In this document: piece after piece, positions 1-11,443 of the stretch
Numbering within the stretch: the stretch's first letter is position 1
Layout: each line of letters starts with the position of its first letter
Assembly (NCBI GenBank): GCA_029378245.1
Contig: JARKIF010000002.1
Location: forward strand, 868,001-932,000
Reading direction: 5' to 3'
DNA from: Roridomyces roridus
Lineage: Eukaryota; Basidiomycota; Agaricomycetes; Agaricales; Mycenaceae
DNA length: 64,000 nt
The notes under the pieces: model-generated
What the model saw: the letters and a program-made list of their open reading frames with translations, nothing else
Databases searched by the model: none
Told to the model about the DNA's origin: nothing
Position numbers and translations under genes: made by a program

Positions 1-1257
1 GTTGAAAGTTGTGTTGAAATTTGACACAAACTTCGGATCTTTTATACCAGGCGAGGACAAAGGTAACCACGTCGAGGACACAGGCAAGCGAGCACGTATC
101 CAAGTCGGCGAGAAAGACAAAAAAACAAGTACATGGTGGCGGTAAGTTGCAAAGTTACCTTGTTCGTCGGCAAGATGATCCCATCATTGATTCCGCTCCT
201 TGATGCCATCCCCTTTTTCGCCCCTCTCCAGTGTCTCAGATAACCGCAGGGGATTCGTCCAGAGTCTTCCTCTACGCAATACGGGACATCTGGCCAGCTC
301 ATGGAATACCGGAAAACGACCCCGATTTGAGAAGATTGTCTGGTCAAGATCGGCCTATTTCCGTCTAGTCTCGTCTCAGGAGCAGACCTTTGTTCTCTAT
401 AGGATGGCGTTACTACTTTCTATTGTCTCTTTCAAGGGTCGCGTATCACGCTGTCGTATCGTGCGCTCTTCTTCAAAGTTCGGCGTCTCGCGTAGACTGA
501 TAGTTACATCCAAGTTGCCAATCGAAGACGCCGCGAACTTGGTTGTTCAACAAAGCTCCTAATTGTTTCCATTTAGCGGCATACCGACCGGGTTCCACGG
601 TGTCAAGACGACTTACAAGGTTTCGACTCGGCCATCCTGTCCCGCTATCAAGACGGATGAGCTCTTTGTTCTACTCGTGGTAATCTAGAGATTGACGTAC
701 GGCTTTGTACTGGATCCGGGCCAAATTGCGGCGATTCCTCGTGGCGTCCTTCAAGTGCGACCGCTGGGAGTAACTTAACGGAAATGACTCTACGGTCCAT
801 GAGTCTGCGTCGCCAGCGCGTCTAAGGAACCTTCAGCGCTTCCGGCTCCGGCTTTGTTCTCCAAGGATCTTGGCTTATGTTAATCTGCTTCCGCCAATCC
901 ACAAAGCGGTTACACTCCGATCTATGTTTGCGCTTCATAAACACAATCATGTCTCGTACACGGTCTGGCACATCCTGGTCGGGCTCGAGCTGCTGTTCCC
1001 GTTCTTCCTGCGATGCACGCTGGGATCTATGTCAAGTCGTCAGGACTCGTCACGTCCTGAATGAAGTTATCCTTGTCGAGATTCGTACTTTTTCGTGCTG
1101 CTTTGAGAAGCATTGACCCGGTGCCTGGTGCCCGATTGGCGAACCCTTGCTCCGACTGCCAGCACACGATGCCGCAAAACAGGGAGCATAAATTACTATC
1201 CGCATTCGGTATAATACATCAATACAGGAAGAGGACGTATGAGCAATGGTACAGGAT
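1..1257. other. No supported gene
   Basis: I see short ORFs on both strands but no recognisable motif, no convincing splice-joined reading frame and no repeat shared with the rest of the window. It may be the 3' flank of the minus-strand gene that ends at 1258 and of something beyond the left edge. Confidence 0.4.
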
Positions 1258-2233
1258 CTACTCAGTAGACATGGGGACTTGCAAAGTAAGGATAGAACTC
1301 GCGCTGTATGTCGACAACTCCGACACCAGGCTGCATGCCGATGCACTGTACGGCAGCGACGACAAAGAAATGAAGGCGTCTCGGTTTTCGAAAGGATTTT
1401 GAAGCTCCGACTGCGACGCTGCGGATGCGACGGTCGCGACCGGAGGTGGGTAGGTAGGCGCGACTACCGTTGGGGGCGCCTGAGGAGATGCTGTTGCCAT
1501 CGACGAGCGGACAGTCACGACAGTTTGCAACGTCTGCGGGTCCGAGTCCTCCATGGACAGATGCGATATCTGCAAGCTTGCAGAATCATTGGCTACGCCA
1601 TCTTTCCGTGAGTATGGACTGCAGACGTGGATATTCAATCTTTGGCTCACCTAGCAGCGCTTTCTCGGCGATTCTTTTCTTCGTGTCTCTGAGTCTGGCC
1701 GTCTCGGAGAGTGACTGTGCACCAGTGAGCATAATCCGAAAAGCTGCAAAGAAGGAAAACTCGCAATGGTACGCTCCTTCCCTGCGTTGGCCGCCTCATA
1801 AAGATCGGAAAGTGCAGCGGATACGGTTTTACTCCTTGCGACGAAGTTGGTCACTCTTTCATAGAGCCTCTGGAGCATCCGTTTCTTTTTTTTGTCCACT
1901 TGCTGCTCCGAGTTCTGTTTGGGCGCTTTACGTCCAGCCTTAATATTTTCGATTGCTTCGCTCAACCTGATTTGCAAGTTAGCGACGTAGAGCCACAGTT
2001 GGACAATGGGCATACTCTTCGTAGATTCGTTCCAGCTCGACCGCTTCTTCCAATGTGAATATGTGCAGGGACTCATTCAGACCGTTCAGTACGAATGCTG
2101 CCGATTTAGCTGGTTCTTCTAAATGGCTGCCTTGGCACATGCTCAGCATGGCTTTGCACCGGGGACCGGCAACCTCGGCGATGAAAGTGGCGATCGTAGT
2201 AGCGTTGCTGATAACGCCCAAGGTGGCTGCCAT
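1258..2233 (-). CDS. Hypothetical multi-exon protein, helical N-terminus and Ser/Pro-rich C-terminus
   Basis: I do not recognise the family. Exon 1 (2233-2016, begins MAATLGVISN) is followed by a clean 49-nt intron (2015-1967: GTATGC donor, GCTAAC branch, ATCAG acceptor). The join is in frame (..IYEE|LSEAIENIKAG..). Exon 2 is Lys/Glu-rich and looks like a coiled coil (DKKKKRMLQRLYERV). Exon 3 carries ..RIMLTGAQSLSETARLRDT.. and joins through a roughly 50-nt GTGAGC intron to a last exon rich in Ser, Thr, Pro and Ala that ends at 1258. The intron between exons 2 and 3 is uncertain: the phase-correct choices are a 29-nt intron (GTACCA..TTTGCAG) or an 89-nt one (GTAAAA). Phase agreement at all joins argues for a real gene of roughly 270-290 residues. 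No catalytic motif or membrane segment is visible. Confidence 0.55.
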
Positions 2234-2590
2234 TGCACTGCGTGTAGGAGGGGATTAAGGCCGTGGGGGAAAAGACTGGGAGTGGGGTAACGTCCGTCCT
2301 GGACTGCTGGGGCAGTATTTATAATTTTTCGCGTTCAGTCAACGTGCCAACAACGTTCAGTGAAATACAATAGTAGCCAAAAGGAAAGTGAGTGAGGACG
2401 TACTGCCATAGATCTATCGGCAATGGGTAACCAGGCGCAAAAATAATTCGAAGGGTAGACAAAAAGACAATGAGACATTGTGTGTGGAAGTAAGTCGCGC
2501 CGTCACCTTGTTCGTAGTGTTGTCGTCTGTTTGTCACGGTAGGTCCCAACTTGCCCTCCACCTCAGCCCACGCCACCCCGTTCCCCCCTC

Positions 2591-3956
2591 ATGGCTAACC
2601 CTGCCGAATTGCCTTCCGAGAATGTGGGACTTGTCAGGGAGCAAGTACGCCTTATGAAGGAACGCCGTCAACAAGGTCTCTTGCCGGAACTGGAGCTGTT
2701 CTGGAGCGACCATTATTCGTGGCTGAAGGACAGAGGGTACTTACTGCGGCCCAGATATCTGCCCGAATGGAAGAGGGGTGCCGGAAAACCTGAGGATGGT
2801 GTCATGCCCGCGGTAAGAACACCATTGTATCAGCTCTTCTCTTTCTCATTTCGGAGCTCAGTTTAGTTTCGTCGTGGATGCGACTCGCATATCTGACGGC
2901 TCACTTGTCCTCATTAAAAAGATTAAACCGGACACCAGCGACTTCCCCGTCTTCCATGAGGATCAGATGTCTCGACGATTTTCTTCGGAACCGCTGGCCT
3001 CAGACCCCAAGAACCGCTGCGTGCGGATGATCGAAATCCTGTCTGTTCCAGATGCACCGGACCTGCAACTCATCGTCATGCCCTTCTACTACGACTGGAA
3101 ATGTGTACCTTTCTTGACAATTGGGGAGGCGGTGGAATTCATGTCTCAAATATTTGAGGTTCGTGCGTCTTCTTGCGATGAGTACCCCAAAATGAACGAG
3201 CCCTCTCCTCATAATAGGGTTTGCAGTTCATGCACAACAACCACATCTGGCACGGGTAAGAGGACCAACGTTTCTTGCATGTTTTGACTAAGAGCTTCCG
3301 ATAGGGATGTCAAAGCCAACAACATTCTAATGGATGCTTCGCCGCTGTTTGTGGAGCCTATAAATCCATGGAAGCCTAGATTGACTCGCGACCTCACTCG
3401 CATTGCCCATTTCCGGAATCGACTTCGGCATCCCGTCAAGTACTACTTCATCGACTTTGACCTCAGTGGGGTACATGATTCAGCAACGGGCCCTCCGCAC
3501 ATTTACGCCGGATATGGAGGTACCCGCGGGGTTCCCGAGTTCGCAAATGCCAAGGACGATGAAGAGTGCGATCCATTTGCCGTGGATGTGTATTGTCTGG
3601 GAAACCTGATCAGAACCTACTTCACTGAGGTTGGTGGCCGGTGCCTTGAATCTCGAGAGTTGCTTACTTTCTTCCAGGGAGATGAGTCATTAGACACCCA
3701 GAAGATGCGCGGTTTCGAGTTCATGGACGGCCTTGTTTCCGATATGACGAACAAGGATCCCACCAAGCGGCCCACAATCGACGAAGCTGTCCGTCGGTTC
3801 GCTGAGATCAAAGCGGGTTTGAGCGGGTGGAAGCTTCGCTCTCGGTGCGCCACAGGCAATGAGGGTCGTTTGTCACGGTTATTTAGGTTCACTCCTCACT
3901 GGTGTCGCCAGCTCTACTATACCGCACGAAGAATACCTTCCATCCCATCACCCTGA
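2591..3956 (+). CDS. Agaric-type protein kinase-like protein, copy A (intact)
   Basis: Five exons: 2591-2812, 2862-3158, 3218-3255, 3305-3629 and 3678-3956. They join in phase to about 386 residues. The N-terminus has the family signature DHYSWLKDRGYLLRPRY. SLVLIKK fits the beta-3 Lys strand. HGDVKANNILMD, split by an intron after HG, fits the catalytic loop (D, K and N kept). IDFDLSG replaces the usual DFG, and GTRGVPEF sits where the APE motif would be. DVYCLGN and DPTKRPTIDEAVRRF resemble helices F and I. The tail LSGWKLRSRC..IPSIPSP is also conserved in copy B. Of the four copies this is the only one without a lesion. Known for the family: it is strongly expanded in agarics and its substrates are unknown. 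The last intron (48 nt) lacks a stop, so it could be retained. Confidence 0.8.
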
Positions 3957-4309
3957 CTTCAAGGACTTCTCTGCTAGCCGTCCTCTAATTTCACTCCTTT
4001 TACCCACTGCTCCACGTTCCTTAAGATTGACTATATCTTACAATAGGACAATATCCTCATGTTAGTTCGATTGTCCAGTTCATTAGGAGAGAATTACTAC
4101 CTTCCAGCCTTGTATGTAATCGATACTAATTTCGGAATAGAAGGGTTCCTTGGGCAGAACGTGAACCATGCCGCTTCATTGCTGCCGGACATGCACTGGC
4201 CCTCATAAAAATAATGAAAATTGTAATTTACATTCGCCGGGCGAGGACTCATGGACCTATTGTTAACGGTTCCTTGAAACAATGAAGATTCTACTTTGCG
4301 TTCGCCACG
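3957..4309. other. Intergenic, no gene seen
   Basis: This is the 3' flank of kinase copy A. I see only AT-rich sequence and unconvincing ORFs up to the start of the eroded repeat copy. Confidence 0.4.
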
Positions 4310-5420
4310 TTTGCCGCTGCTGTCATGGACCCGCAGAGTTGCATCCGCCGTCTTAGCGATGAATTGATTCCTCTTTGTTCCATGTGCCATACTTACCTCC
4401 AGAAGATGCGATACCGTCGCAACGTCGTACAAGTCTTTGTATTCCTCAACCTTCTTCTTCTTTTCGACCTTAGCGCCAAGTTCCGCTGGGGCAGCCGCGG
4501 CGTATCTCTGTTCCCCGATTCCACGAAGGTTCGGATGGCTTTTGTTCTCCCTTTACGACGTCCTGCCTGCCTTGATTCGTTTCGTGTGTTTATTCCTGGT
4601 GCCGTGAACTCACAGGCCTTTTGTCCTATCCAGAGCACAGGCGGACGGAGGAACAATTGGTTCTTGATTCGGCGACCCTGATTTCGCATTGGCTAAGGCG
4701 GCCCAGGTTCTTTTTTTTTGTCGGACTAGAATTCTCCGTAACATGATTCGGATTGCGCAGCCCTGGGCTCAAGTTGGGATGACCGTATTGTCTTGTGGAC
4801 GCTGCTCGATCCTTGCCAGCGTGAGGGCGACGCTGGCATCAAGTCATTCGATTTCCGTTGCAAGAGGCAGATCGACCCACCGAGCGCAAGGGCCTGCGCG
4901 GCCAGAAGAGCGCACCCCTTGTATGACCTCTTGCTAAGCACTTACTTACCTCCCGCTCCAAAAATTCACGCTAACCGCCTGGCACAGGGAATAGGAGTAG
5001 GTCTGTGGGAGCCGAAGCTGTGGCAAAGGCGGATAGCGGCGCCTGCAATCGCCTATATCGTCGAGGCCATCTCCGCCCGTCGGGTGTTCCACCACTGGCA
5101 ACTGGCAGTCTCGATGTAACTTGTAAGTTGTGTGCCCAAGAGCGAAACGACGTATAGCAATATGTGGCGTCGCAGCCTCCGGAGTCCACAAGGCCCCAGC
5201 ACATTGTGCTTACACGGTCATTGAGACCAGTCTTGCGCGGCAGCGGAGGAGAGAATCGCGGAGGGATGGGCCGTAAGTAGACGCTACCGGAGAGGAGGCA
5301 GCGATGACGCTCTCCGGGCAACGAGTCACTATCGAAGATCCGGAATGGTGCAGCAGTGGACTTGGAGGGGGCCACTGTCGACCAGCTAGCGGAGGACGAG
5401 GTTATCCAGGTACGATGGAC
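4310..5420. repeat. Repeat family R, copy 1 (eroded, partial)
   Basis: The stretch from about 4320 closely matches 7068 onwards in copy 2: the same 'cctcatccgccgtcttag' type core, then 'gatgaattgattcctc', then the Leu-Leu-rich stretch near 4440. A second patch of similarity lies near 5355-5395 (compare 8075-8095, 'accagctagc' versus 'agcagctagc'). The middle is poorly alignable by eye. Minus-strand reading frames resemble those of copy 2 (IGQKACEF here, SGQKACEL there) but are shifted and interrupted. I take it as an older, decayed copy. Confidence 0.5.
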
Positions 5421-6184
5421 ATACTCGACAAGGCGTGTGCTAACGGAGACTCAGATCGACTGCAGAGACGACATCTTGGTCGTATTGACAGGTTTTGAAT
5501 CTATCGAACATGTACGCACCGGACTTATTTGGACCAGAGAGGTTAGTTGGCGTTTGTCGTGCAGAGCTTGACGCTTAGGAGTCAACTCTGGGTGGTGAAC
5601 CGTGAGGGCAAGGTGAGGGGCCCTGGGGGGGGGGGGGAGAAGAGCGCACAATTGTCACCGCTGCGCCTCACTCGAAGTGGAACAAGGAGCTTGTAAGGGG
5701 TGAAGAAAGTAGTCGATCCCAACGAGAAGATTTTTTCATGAGAGGCAAGAATAAAGGCGCTCAAGGACGCCCGCCACTGCATTACATAAGATCGGTCCGT
5801 GATGCGCCGCTTCGCATCAAGCACTGCCACCTATGCCACCCTTCTCAAAAGTTGAAAAACTGTTCAGAGTTCACGTGAGGACGCATCCACTCCACAGTCG
5901 CCGCTGCGCGTTTCGCTACGTTGTGCGGTGGGGAGCCCTCGATACAGGTGCGTGCGCCGCAGCGTTTCTCAAGGGCTAAATACAAAACGCTCAAGACCTT
6001 GTGAAGACGGAATCCACTGGAATCCACCGCGCTGTCTGCCAAGTACATGTGTTTCTTCCATCGGCGCTGGGTGCTCGGATTCTCTTCACTTCCTCATCTT
6101 GCCAATCTCCAATTCTCTCCTTCACCGTCTACTCATTGCTCAGTGCTGAGTGCTCAGTGCTCTGCAGCCAAGATACCGCAATGA
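5421..6184. other. Intergenic, no gene seen
   Basis: No supported gene. It includes a run of about 13 G at 5624-5638, the longest homopolymer I noticed, which is a likely sequencing or assembly weak spot. Confidence 0.4.
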
Positions 6185-6416
6185 TGAAACAGATTTGGCC
6201 TAGCGGATGGAATAAAAAAGCTACAATGCACTAATTGAAGTCGCCGCCATGTTGGGAGACCCCGCCCCCGACTCCCCACGCCTCAGCCTTCGGCAAATGA
6301 CCTGCCGACCCGTCGACCAGCGTCATCCCCTCTGTGTTCTCTTCGTTCTGGCGCGTGAGAAGAGCACTGGCCAATCTTCTCATCTCCAAAGTGCGCTATA
6401 AAACGTGGAATGAGCG

Positions 6417-6776
6417 TTATAAAGTCGCCTCGAGTGGCCCAAATCCTACCTGAACTTTTGTATACCCAGCCTCGGCTTCTGCTTTCAAATCATTCATCTC
6501 CTTCTGGTTCTGAAAGTAGTTGACTGCTTTGGTCAGCGAACCCTGCGCCGCGTATTCATTCTGGGTGGTTTGGATGGATTCTTTAAGACTGTTGGTAATC
6601 GAGTTAATACGGTGCCGACCGCTTCGGTATTCGACATACTGGGTGTGAATTTCCATGATCTCCTCTTTTTCCTGGTCGGAAAGCACTTCCTGGTACTTCG
6701 CCAGCGCTTCGAGAATGCCAGCGGCTACCTCCACTGCCTGCTCGACGGGAGTCTTGACGGATTCGGAGTGCGTCAT
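6417..6776 (-). CDS. Small duplicated helical protein, copy 1
   Basis: This gene has two exons (6776-6640 and 6588-6417) around a 51-nt intron (GTATGT..CCAACAG). It gives about 102 residues starting MTHSESVKTPVEQAVEVAA. The protein is almost all helix-forming, rich in Glu, Gln and Ala (EALAKYQEVLSDQEKEEI, then IQTTQNEYAAQGSLTKAV). No signal peptide, membrane segment or known domain is visible. A second copy with the same intron lies in the inverted repeat at 22170-22656. Both copies keep an open frame while the surrounding repeat has decayed, which suggests selection on the protein. The 3' end differs: here the frame stops soon after the VQVGF region, and in the other copy it runs on. Function unknown. 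Confidence 0.55.
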   Translation of the reverse strand: MTHSESVKTPVEQAVEVAAGILEALAKYQEVLSDQEKEEIMEIHTQYVEYRSGRHRINSITNSLKESIQTTQNEYAAQGSLTKAVNYFQNQKEMNDLKAEAEAGYTKVQVGFGPLEATL

Positions 6777-7026
6777 GGAGTATAGAGTCGGTAAAGATGT
6801 ATGAAGGCTGGTGAAGTTTGGGTGAAGTTGCGTTTGCGATTTGTTGGAGTGAGACCCATAGTGCAGACCCTTTATATAACTCGAGAATACAATACGAGCC
6901 AGCATTCAAGCTTGGAAAACGAATTGGTAACCACGCAGAGAAATAAGAGACAAAAAGGGACTTGTCTGAACGTCAGAAGTTGCCAGCCAGAGCTCGGTGA
7001 CTAAGATTCAGAGTACAAGATACCAG

Positions 7027-7395
7027 TTACTCCCTCAAAACAACAATGTACTCTCCAAGTTTAGCGCCTGTCATGGACCCACAGACCTGCATCCGCCGTC
7101 TTAGAGATGAATTGATTCCTCTTTGTTCCACGCTCACCTCCAGAAGATACGCTGCCCTCGCAACGCCAGTCAAGTCTTTGTATTGCTCGACCTTCTTCTC
7201 ACCTCCAAGTTCCACGAGTGCAATGTCCGTCCCCCCGATTCCACGACAGGTTGCAAAGCTTTTATTGTTCTCCCTTTCCGATGTCACGATTTCCTTGACG
7301 TCTATTCCGGATACTGCGAGCTCACAGGCCTTTTGTCCTGACCTACTCTTCTTTGTATCCAGAGCACGACGAACAAATGGTTCTGATACAGGCAT
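7027..7395 (-). pseudogene. Degenerate coding fragment of repeat R, copy 2
   Basis: This is an open minus-strand frame of 122 codons (..SGQKACELAVSGIDVKE.., DLTGVARAAYLLEV). The same protein segment is recognisable in copy 3 (plus strand, about 21600-21900), where it has in-frame stops, and in copy 1 with frameshifts. It looks like one or two exons of an older gene carried by the repeat. No known domain was recognised. It could still be expressed here, since this copy is open. Confidence 0.35.
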
Positions 7396-8602
7396 TGGCG
7401 ACCCTAGATTCTGGATTCGGTTCCTTCAAGTTGAAGGGCTCAGGTTCTTGTTTGTCCTTTCGTCAGACTGCAGCTTCTCCGTAACCTGATTCGGATTTCG
7501 TAGTTCTCCGCCCACTGGAGGACGACCTTATTTTCTTACCACTTGCCGACGCGAGGCATTGGGGACCGAAGGATTGGCAGCGTGGAGGTAAGTGAACCTT
7601 GCTTTTGTTTATCGTCAATTTCTGGTTGCAGACTCCCCAAGCTCACTCCCGAGGCGCTAGGACCAGGTCCTGCGGAACCGTTGCCTCTTTGACGCGCGCT
7701 GGTGGCAGCGCCTGCGGTCGCCCATTGACTCCGATTGAGGCCGCTGCTCGTTGACTCCCGCCTGCATGTAAGTGGTGGATGTAAGTTGCATACCTCGTCT
7801 TGAAAGCGGCATTCAATAGCAACGCGAACCAGAAGCTTGAATCTTGGCAGCGTCCTAAAGTCTCTGAACGAGCGAATCGAGATTTGAGCCGAGTCCCACT
7901 CCTCGCATTTCCGCAGGTGTGCAATACCACAGTTGCGGTGCGCCCGGTCGTCGAGGCCTGCGGGTTCCCCACTAAGTAACAAGGGTTCTGGCAGACGACG
8001 ACCTACGGGATGTGTATTGACGCACTTCGGCCCAGACGAATCACTTTACGTCGTTGGAGGCTTTGAGGCCGCCACTATCTAGCAGCTAGCCCCAGAGAAG
8101 CCGCCCGCGAAGGATATGCACTCGGCCAACTTTGCGGATATGGGTCGAAGGCGAAGCTCTCGGGTCCAGGCTGCGGCAGGAGTCAGGACAGGGGAGCTCT
8201 CCCTATGAATGTCGAATGGCATGCCAGAGACTCTGTCTGCTCAGTATATGGTCTGAGGTACACTCTGAGCAGTGAGGGAAGGTCCACCGTAATCTCCGGC
8301 TTTGTAGCACTGGCCGCTGTGTTTAGCCCGCAGCAGGGCGGTAGTTGCAGAATCAGAAAGCAGGAGCGAATCCAAACGAAGAGAGGCATCTACATGCGCG
8401 ATGTGTTCGTCCTCGATGAAGGGAGAAGGAGACTTCAAGGAGTTCGGTGGGACTTGCCTTATCGGCCGGCTGAGATATCTGATGCATCTGATGGCTACCG
8501 AGTTATCTTCGGGTCGTCATGAGCGGCCATTGTTTCTACGACCGCCACCATTTATAATTTATAATATTTTGCACCGCCGGTGCAAATGCCATTCCTTACT
8601 TC

Positions 8603-10796
8603 CTAAGCCCAGGTCTCCTTGATCAGCGCCGCCGCGCGCTCAGCCAAAATGTAAATCTGAGCTTGCGGAAAGCCCGCAGAGGCAAACGGCTGTCCGCTGG
8701 TAAGTGAAACAGCTCCCGCACATGTACAACGGAGGGAGACATACCAAAACAGACCCGTCCACGACACGCAGTCCCTGCACCTTCTTGACCTTCAAATCCG
8801 GCCCAACAACACCAGCATCCTCATCTGCTCGCGAGATACGCGCGGTCGAGACAGGATGCCTGATCGTGGTCGCGTACTTGCGAATGTACGCCTCGATGGC
8901 AGCGTCGTTAATGAGGGCTGCAACTTCGTCGGACGGCTCGCCGAAAAACCCCGTCCAGGCCGGTGCAGAGAAAAACTTGTGGATGGTCTTGAACGCGCTG
9001 ATCATGGTGCCGATGTCGAAGGCAGTTGAGAGGAAAGCGGGGTTGATCGCAGGGTGGTCGAATGCCGAGTAGCTAACGATGTCGACCGAGCCGGCTAGAT
9101 GAAAAGATTAGTAAACCAGGATGATCACCAAACGGAACACGAACAGGAAGTCGGAGATTGGAGTACGGCCGAGACTGAAATCCAGTCACCCTCGGTGGGC
9201 GGGCTCTGCCCCGGGTTTGGCACAAAAGTGTTCACGAACATCCACAAGAAGTGTGCCGAGTCTGGGCCGGCGGCAGGATCGCGGGCTCCTTCGAGCAACC
9301 TGGTCATTTCCGCCTCCTGGAGCCGCAAGAAAGCGATCGTATTGTAACGCGCCGCACCGGCGGCAAACCCCGTCTTGCTCTTGGCATACTCTGCCATCGC
9401 AGAACTGAGATTAGCTGGGTCGCGGAGGTGCGACGCGAGTGTCGGCGCGTTGGCACGCCATTGGTAAAAGATGAAGGGCTGGTCTTGGAGATGCTGCCCA
9501 ACGTCGGGGAGGTCGACAAGTTGGGCCACACCTGCGCGGTCGAGAACAGCTTTGGGTCCGATACCGGAGAGCTGGAGAATTTGTGGAGTTCCAATCGCGC
9601 CAGCGCAAAGTATGACTTGGTGGATTTTTAGAATTGGAAGAAGAACGCAAGGACGCGACGCTCACCTTCCTTCTTGGCAGTTATCTTTGTGGATATACCA
9701 TTAGCGGTCTGCGCCGTCTCCACGACGCGAAAGTCAACGCCCCCCACCTCCGTCGGAGCAAGACGTGTGACATGAGTGGACAAGAGCAAGTCAATGTTGT
9801 CGCGCGCCTCCAACGCGGGGTTCAAGAACGCCGTCGACGAGCTACTCCGCTGGCCATCGCCTACGGTGGTATGGATCCAACCGAGACCCAAGCAGTCTCC
9901 AGAATTCAGATCGTGCTTCCACGGGAACTCGTTCTTGAGCTGTTTGGACGCCTCTTTAACGCGCTGGTCGAGCTCAGACGGCTCGGCAACGAGAGAGGTC
10001 TTGAGAGGCCCGTGCCCGTGAGCGGTGGGGTCGTATTCACCGTCGTTGCCGTTCCAGGCCTGAACATGGCTTTCGTTCTGAACCCGAATTAGACCGAGGC
10101 GCAAAGAGACAGAATCGATGACAAACCATCTTGGCATACTTGTCCAGTGCCGACCACGACCAGCCCGGGTCACCAGAAACTTCTGCAAGCCGATCAAAGT
10201 CGTTCTTGGGTCCACGGATATAGACGAGGTTGTCTATAATTGCGTCAACGATGAGTTCCGAAGCCAGGAAGCTGCCTACTGATGTTGCTGCAGCCGCCGA
10301 CGACGAAGCCGCGGGGAAACTCAACGACACGCGAGCCCAGTCCTTCCTGGGCGGTCGTTTTATAGTCTGAGACGCAAATTCAGTTTGAGCCGTGGTCCGG
10401 CGTGGTCGAGAAGAAGGAAATGACGGACTCCAGTCAAATTTGGTTCCGGAGGCCCGACCAGCGAGGAAAGGCATTCGGAGCACATCAGAACCCTCTTCAT
10501 TGTCACTGGAAATGCTCAAAAGTGGCTAGAAAGCGGAGTACGATAGGACACACGACAGTCCGGCCTCGATGACGAGCACTTTGAACGCTGGATTCTCGGC
10601 AAGTCTTGCTGCGACGACTGCGCCGGCCTACACAAGTCAATGCCAAGTCGCACCAGCGAAATGTATGCATACATTTCCGGCTGGATATAGGGTCAACCTC
10701 GAGGCATAAAGAACGAGCTACCAAAGCCTCACCTCCCACTACGATAAAGTCGTAGTTGCTCGACAATTCACTGGGTTGGCGGTAGATTTTGCCCAT
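8603..10796 (-). CDS. GMC oxidoreductase GMC1 (AA3_2, aryl-alcohol-oxidase-like)
   Basis: An FAD-dependent glucose-methanol-choline oxidoreductase, encoded in many small exons. FIVVGG joins through an 8-nt microexon (10673-10680) to NAGAVVAARLAENP, giving the FAD Rossmann motif GAGNAGA. Then follow [18 protein letters not shown] with [27 protein letters not shown] (GMC signature 2), and the C-terminal HPVSTARIS with GLRVVDGSVL. HPVST holds the first catalytic His. The second catalytic His of aryl-alcohol oxidases falls in a PxxxxAHxQ segment, and here it reads PFASAGFPQAQIY. No signal peptide is visible with this start. It is head-to-head with kinase B and is a near-identical inverted copy of GMC3, introns included. 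The frames look intact. Family members oxidise alcohols or sugars in lignocellulose decay. Confidence 0.85.
10673..10680 (-). other. 8-nt microexon of GMC1
   Basis: CCGGAAAT (minus strand) lies between two short introns and is needed to complete GAG-N-AG of the FAD-binding motif. Skipping it shifts the frame. The same microexon is present in GMC3 and, as CTGGAACT, in GMC2. Confidence 0.75.
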
Positions 10797-10899
10797 GTTG
10801 AGTTGGGTTTCGATAGTCGTATAGACGGGCAGGAGTTTAAGTAAAGGTCGGATCGCCAAGTCGCTCCAGAAGTGCTAGAGCTCGGATCGCCGAGTCGCC

Positions 10900-11115
10900 C
10901 GGGGGCCCCATTAGACTGGAATACGGGTGCGGAGATCGTCGTGTTGATGCTTGAGGAACGAGCGCTGGATGCAGGAGCTAGTAGCGCTTCCAGTTCTCCG
11001 GTTGTGGGCACTGCGGAGTGACTTTGAATTCTTCGTCGCAGGCAAGTCGCAGGCCAACAGCGGCAGATCATGATTGCATCATTAATCAGAGTGATCCTTT
11101 TCTCCGCCATCCTGG
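10900..11115 (-). promoter_or_regulatory. GMC1 upstream block shared with GMC2
   Basis: The reverse complement of this stretch aligns by eye with 26455-26645 upstream of GMC2. Shared pieces include GGATCACTCTGAT, the region CTGCCNCTGTTGG, and CATCCAGCGYTCGTTCCTC. This indicates a common promoter or 5' region that diverged less than expected for non-functional DNA. No defined factor site was recognised. Confidence 0.45.
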
Positions 11116-11443
11116 GCTCAACGTTCAACGTTCAACGCTCAAGAGTCAACTTGGATGTCCCCCTAAGTAAAACGGCCGAAACCTCTTCAAGCCCGCTCGG
11201 ATTGGAAGTCTCGTGAAGAATGAATGCGCATATCGCCGAACAAAAGGTTACTTCAGGGAGCTTCAGGGTCATTGTATTCGAGCGTCGAGTGGGCGTCTGG
11301 CTCTTCTTGCCTAGTAATCCCCCACCCTCTCCGAACCTCAGACGTTTACTGCAGAGCTACCCGCGGACCAAATTGTGCGTAAAGACACATAGGCAATACA
11401 TGTCCTCGTTCTTCCCGTTGACTTACCTCAATTGCAGTGTTCA

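Larger units (their letters stand above)
6185..8500. repeat. Repeat family R, copy 2 (inverted relative to 20510-22750)
   Basis: This roughly 2.3-kb block reappears in reverse complement at 20510-22750. Landmarks in both include the small MTHSESVKT gene, the SGQKACEL/LGQKACEL frame, DLTGVARAA or its shifted form, the GAATSAR frame, the 'ctacgggatgtg' stretch and the 'cctcgatgaaggg' stretch at the outer end. The similarity fades outside 'gatgaaacag' near 6185 and 'gatatctg' near 8480. Apart from the small gene the frames are interrupted, so most of it is probably non-coding or decayed. Confidence 0.75.

Noticed and set aside
42..562. Overlapping ORFs near the left edge
   Set aside because: Neither strand gives a recognisable or spliceable product; likely chance ORFs.
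3630..3677. Possible coding status of the last kinase A intron (48 nt, no stop)
   Set aside because: It has a proper donor and acceptor, and the sister copies have introns at the same place, so I treat it as an intron.
5624..5638. Run of G residues as a possible functional G-quadruplex
   Set aside because: A single homopolymer run next to no gene; more likely a replication or sequencing slip.
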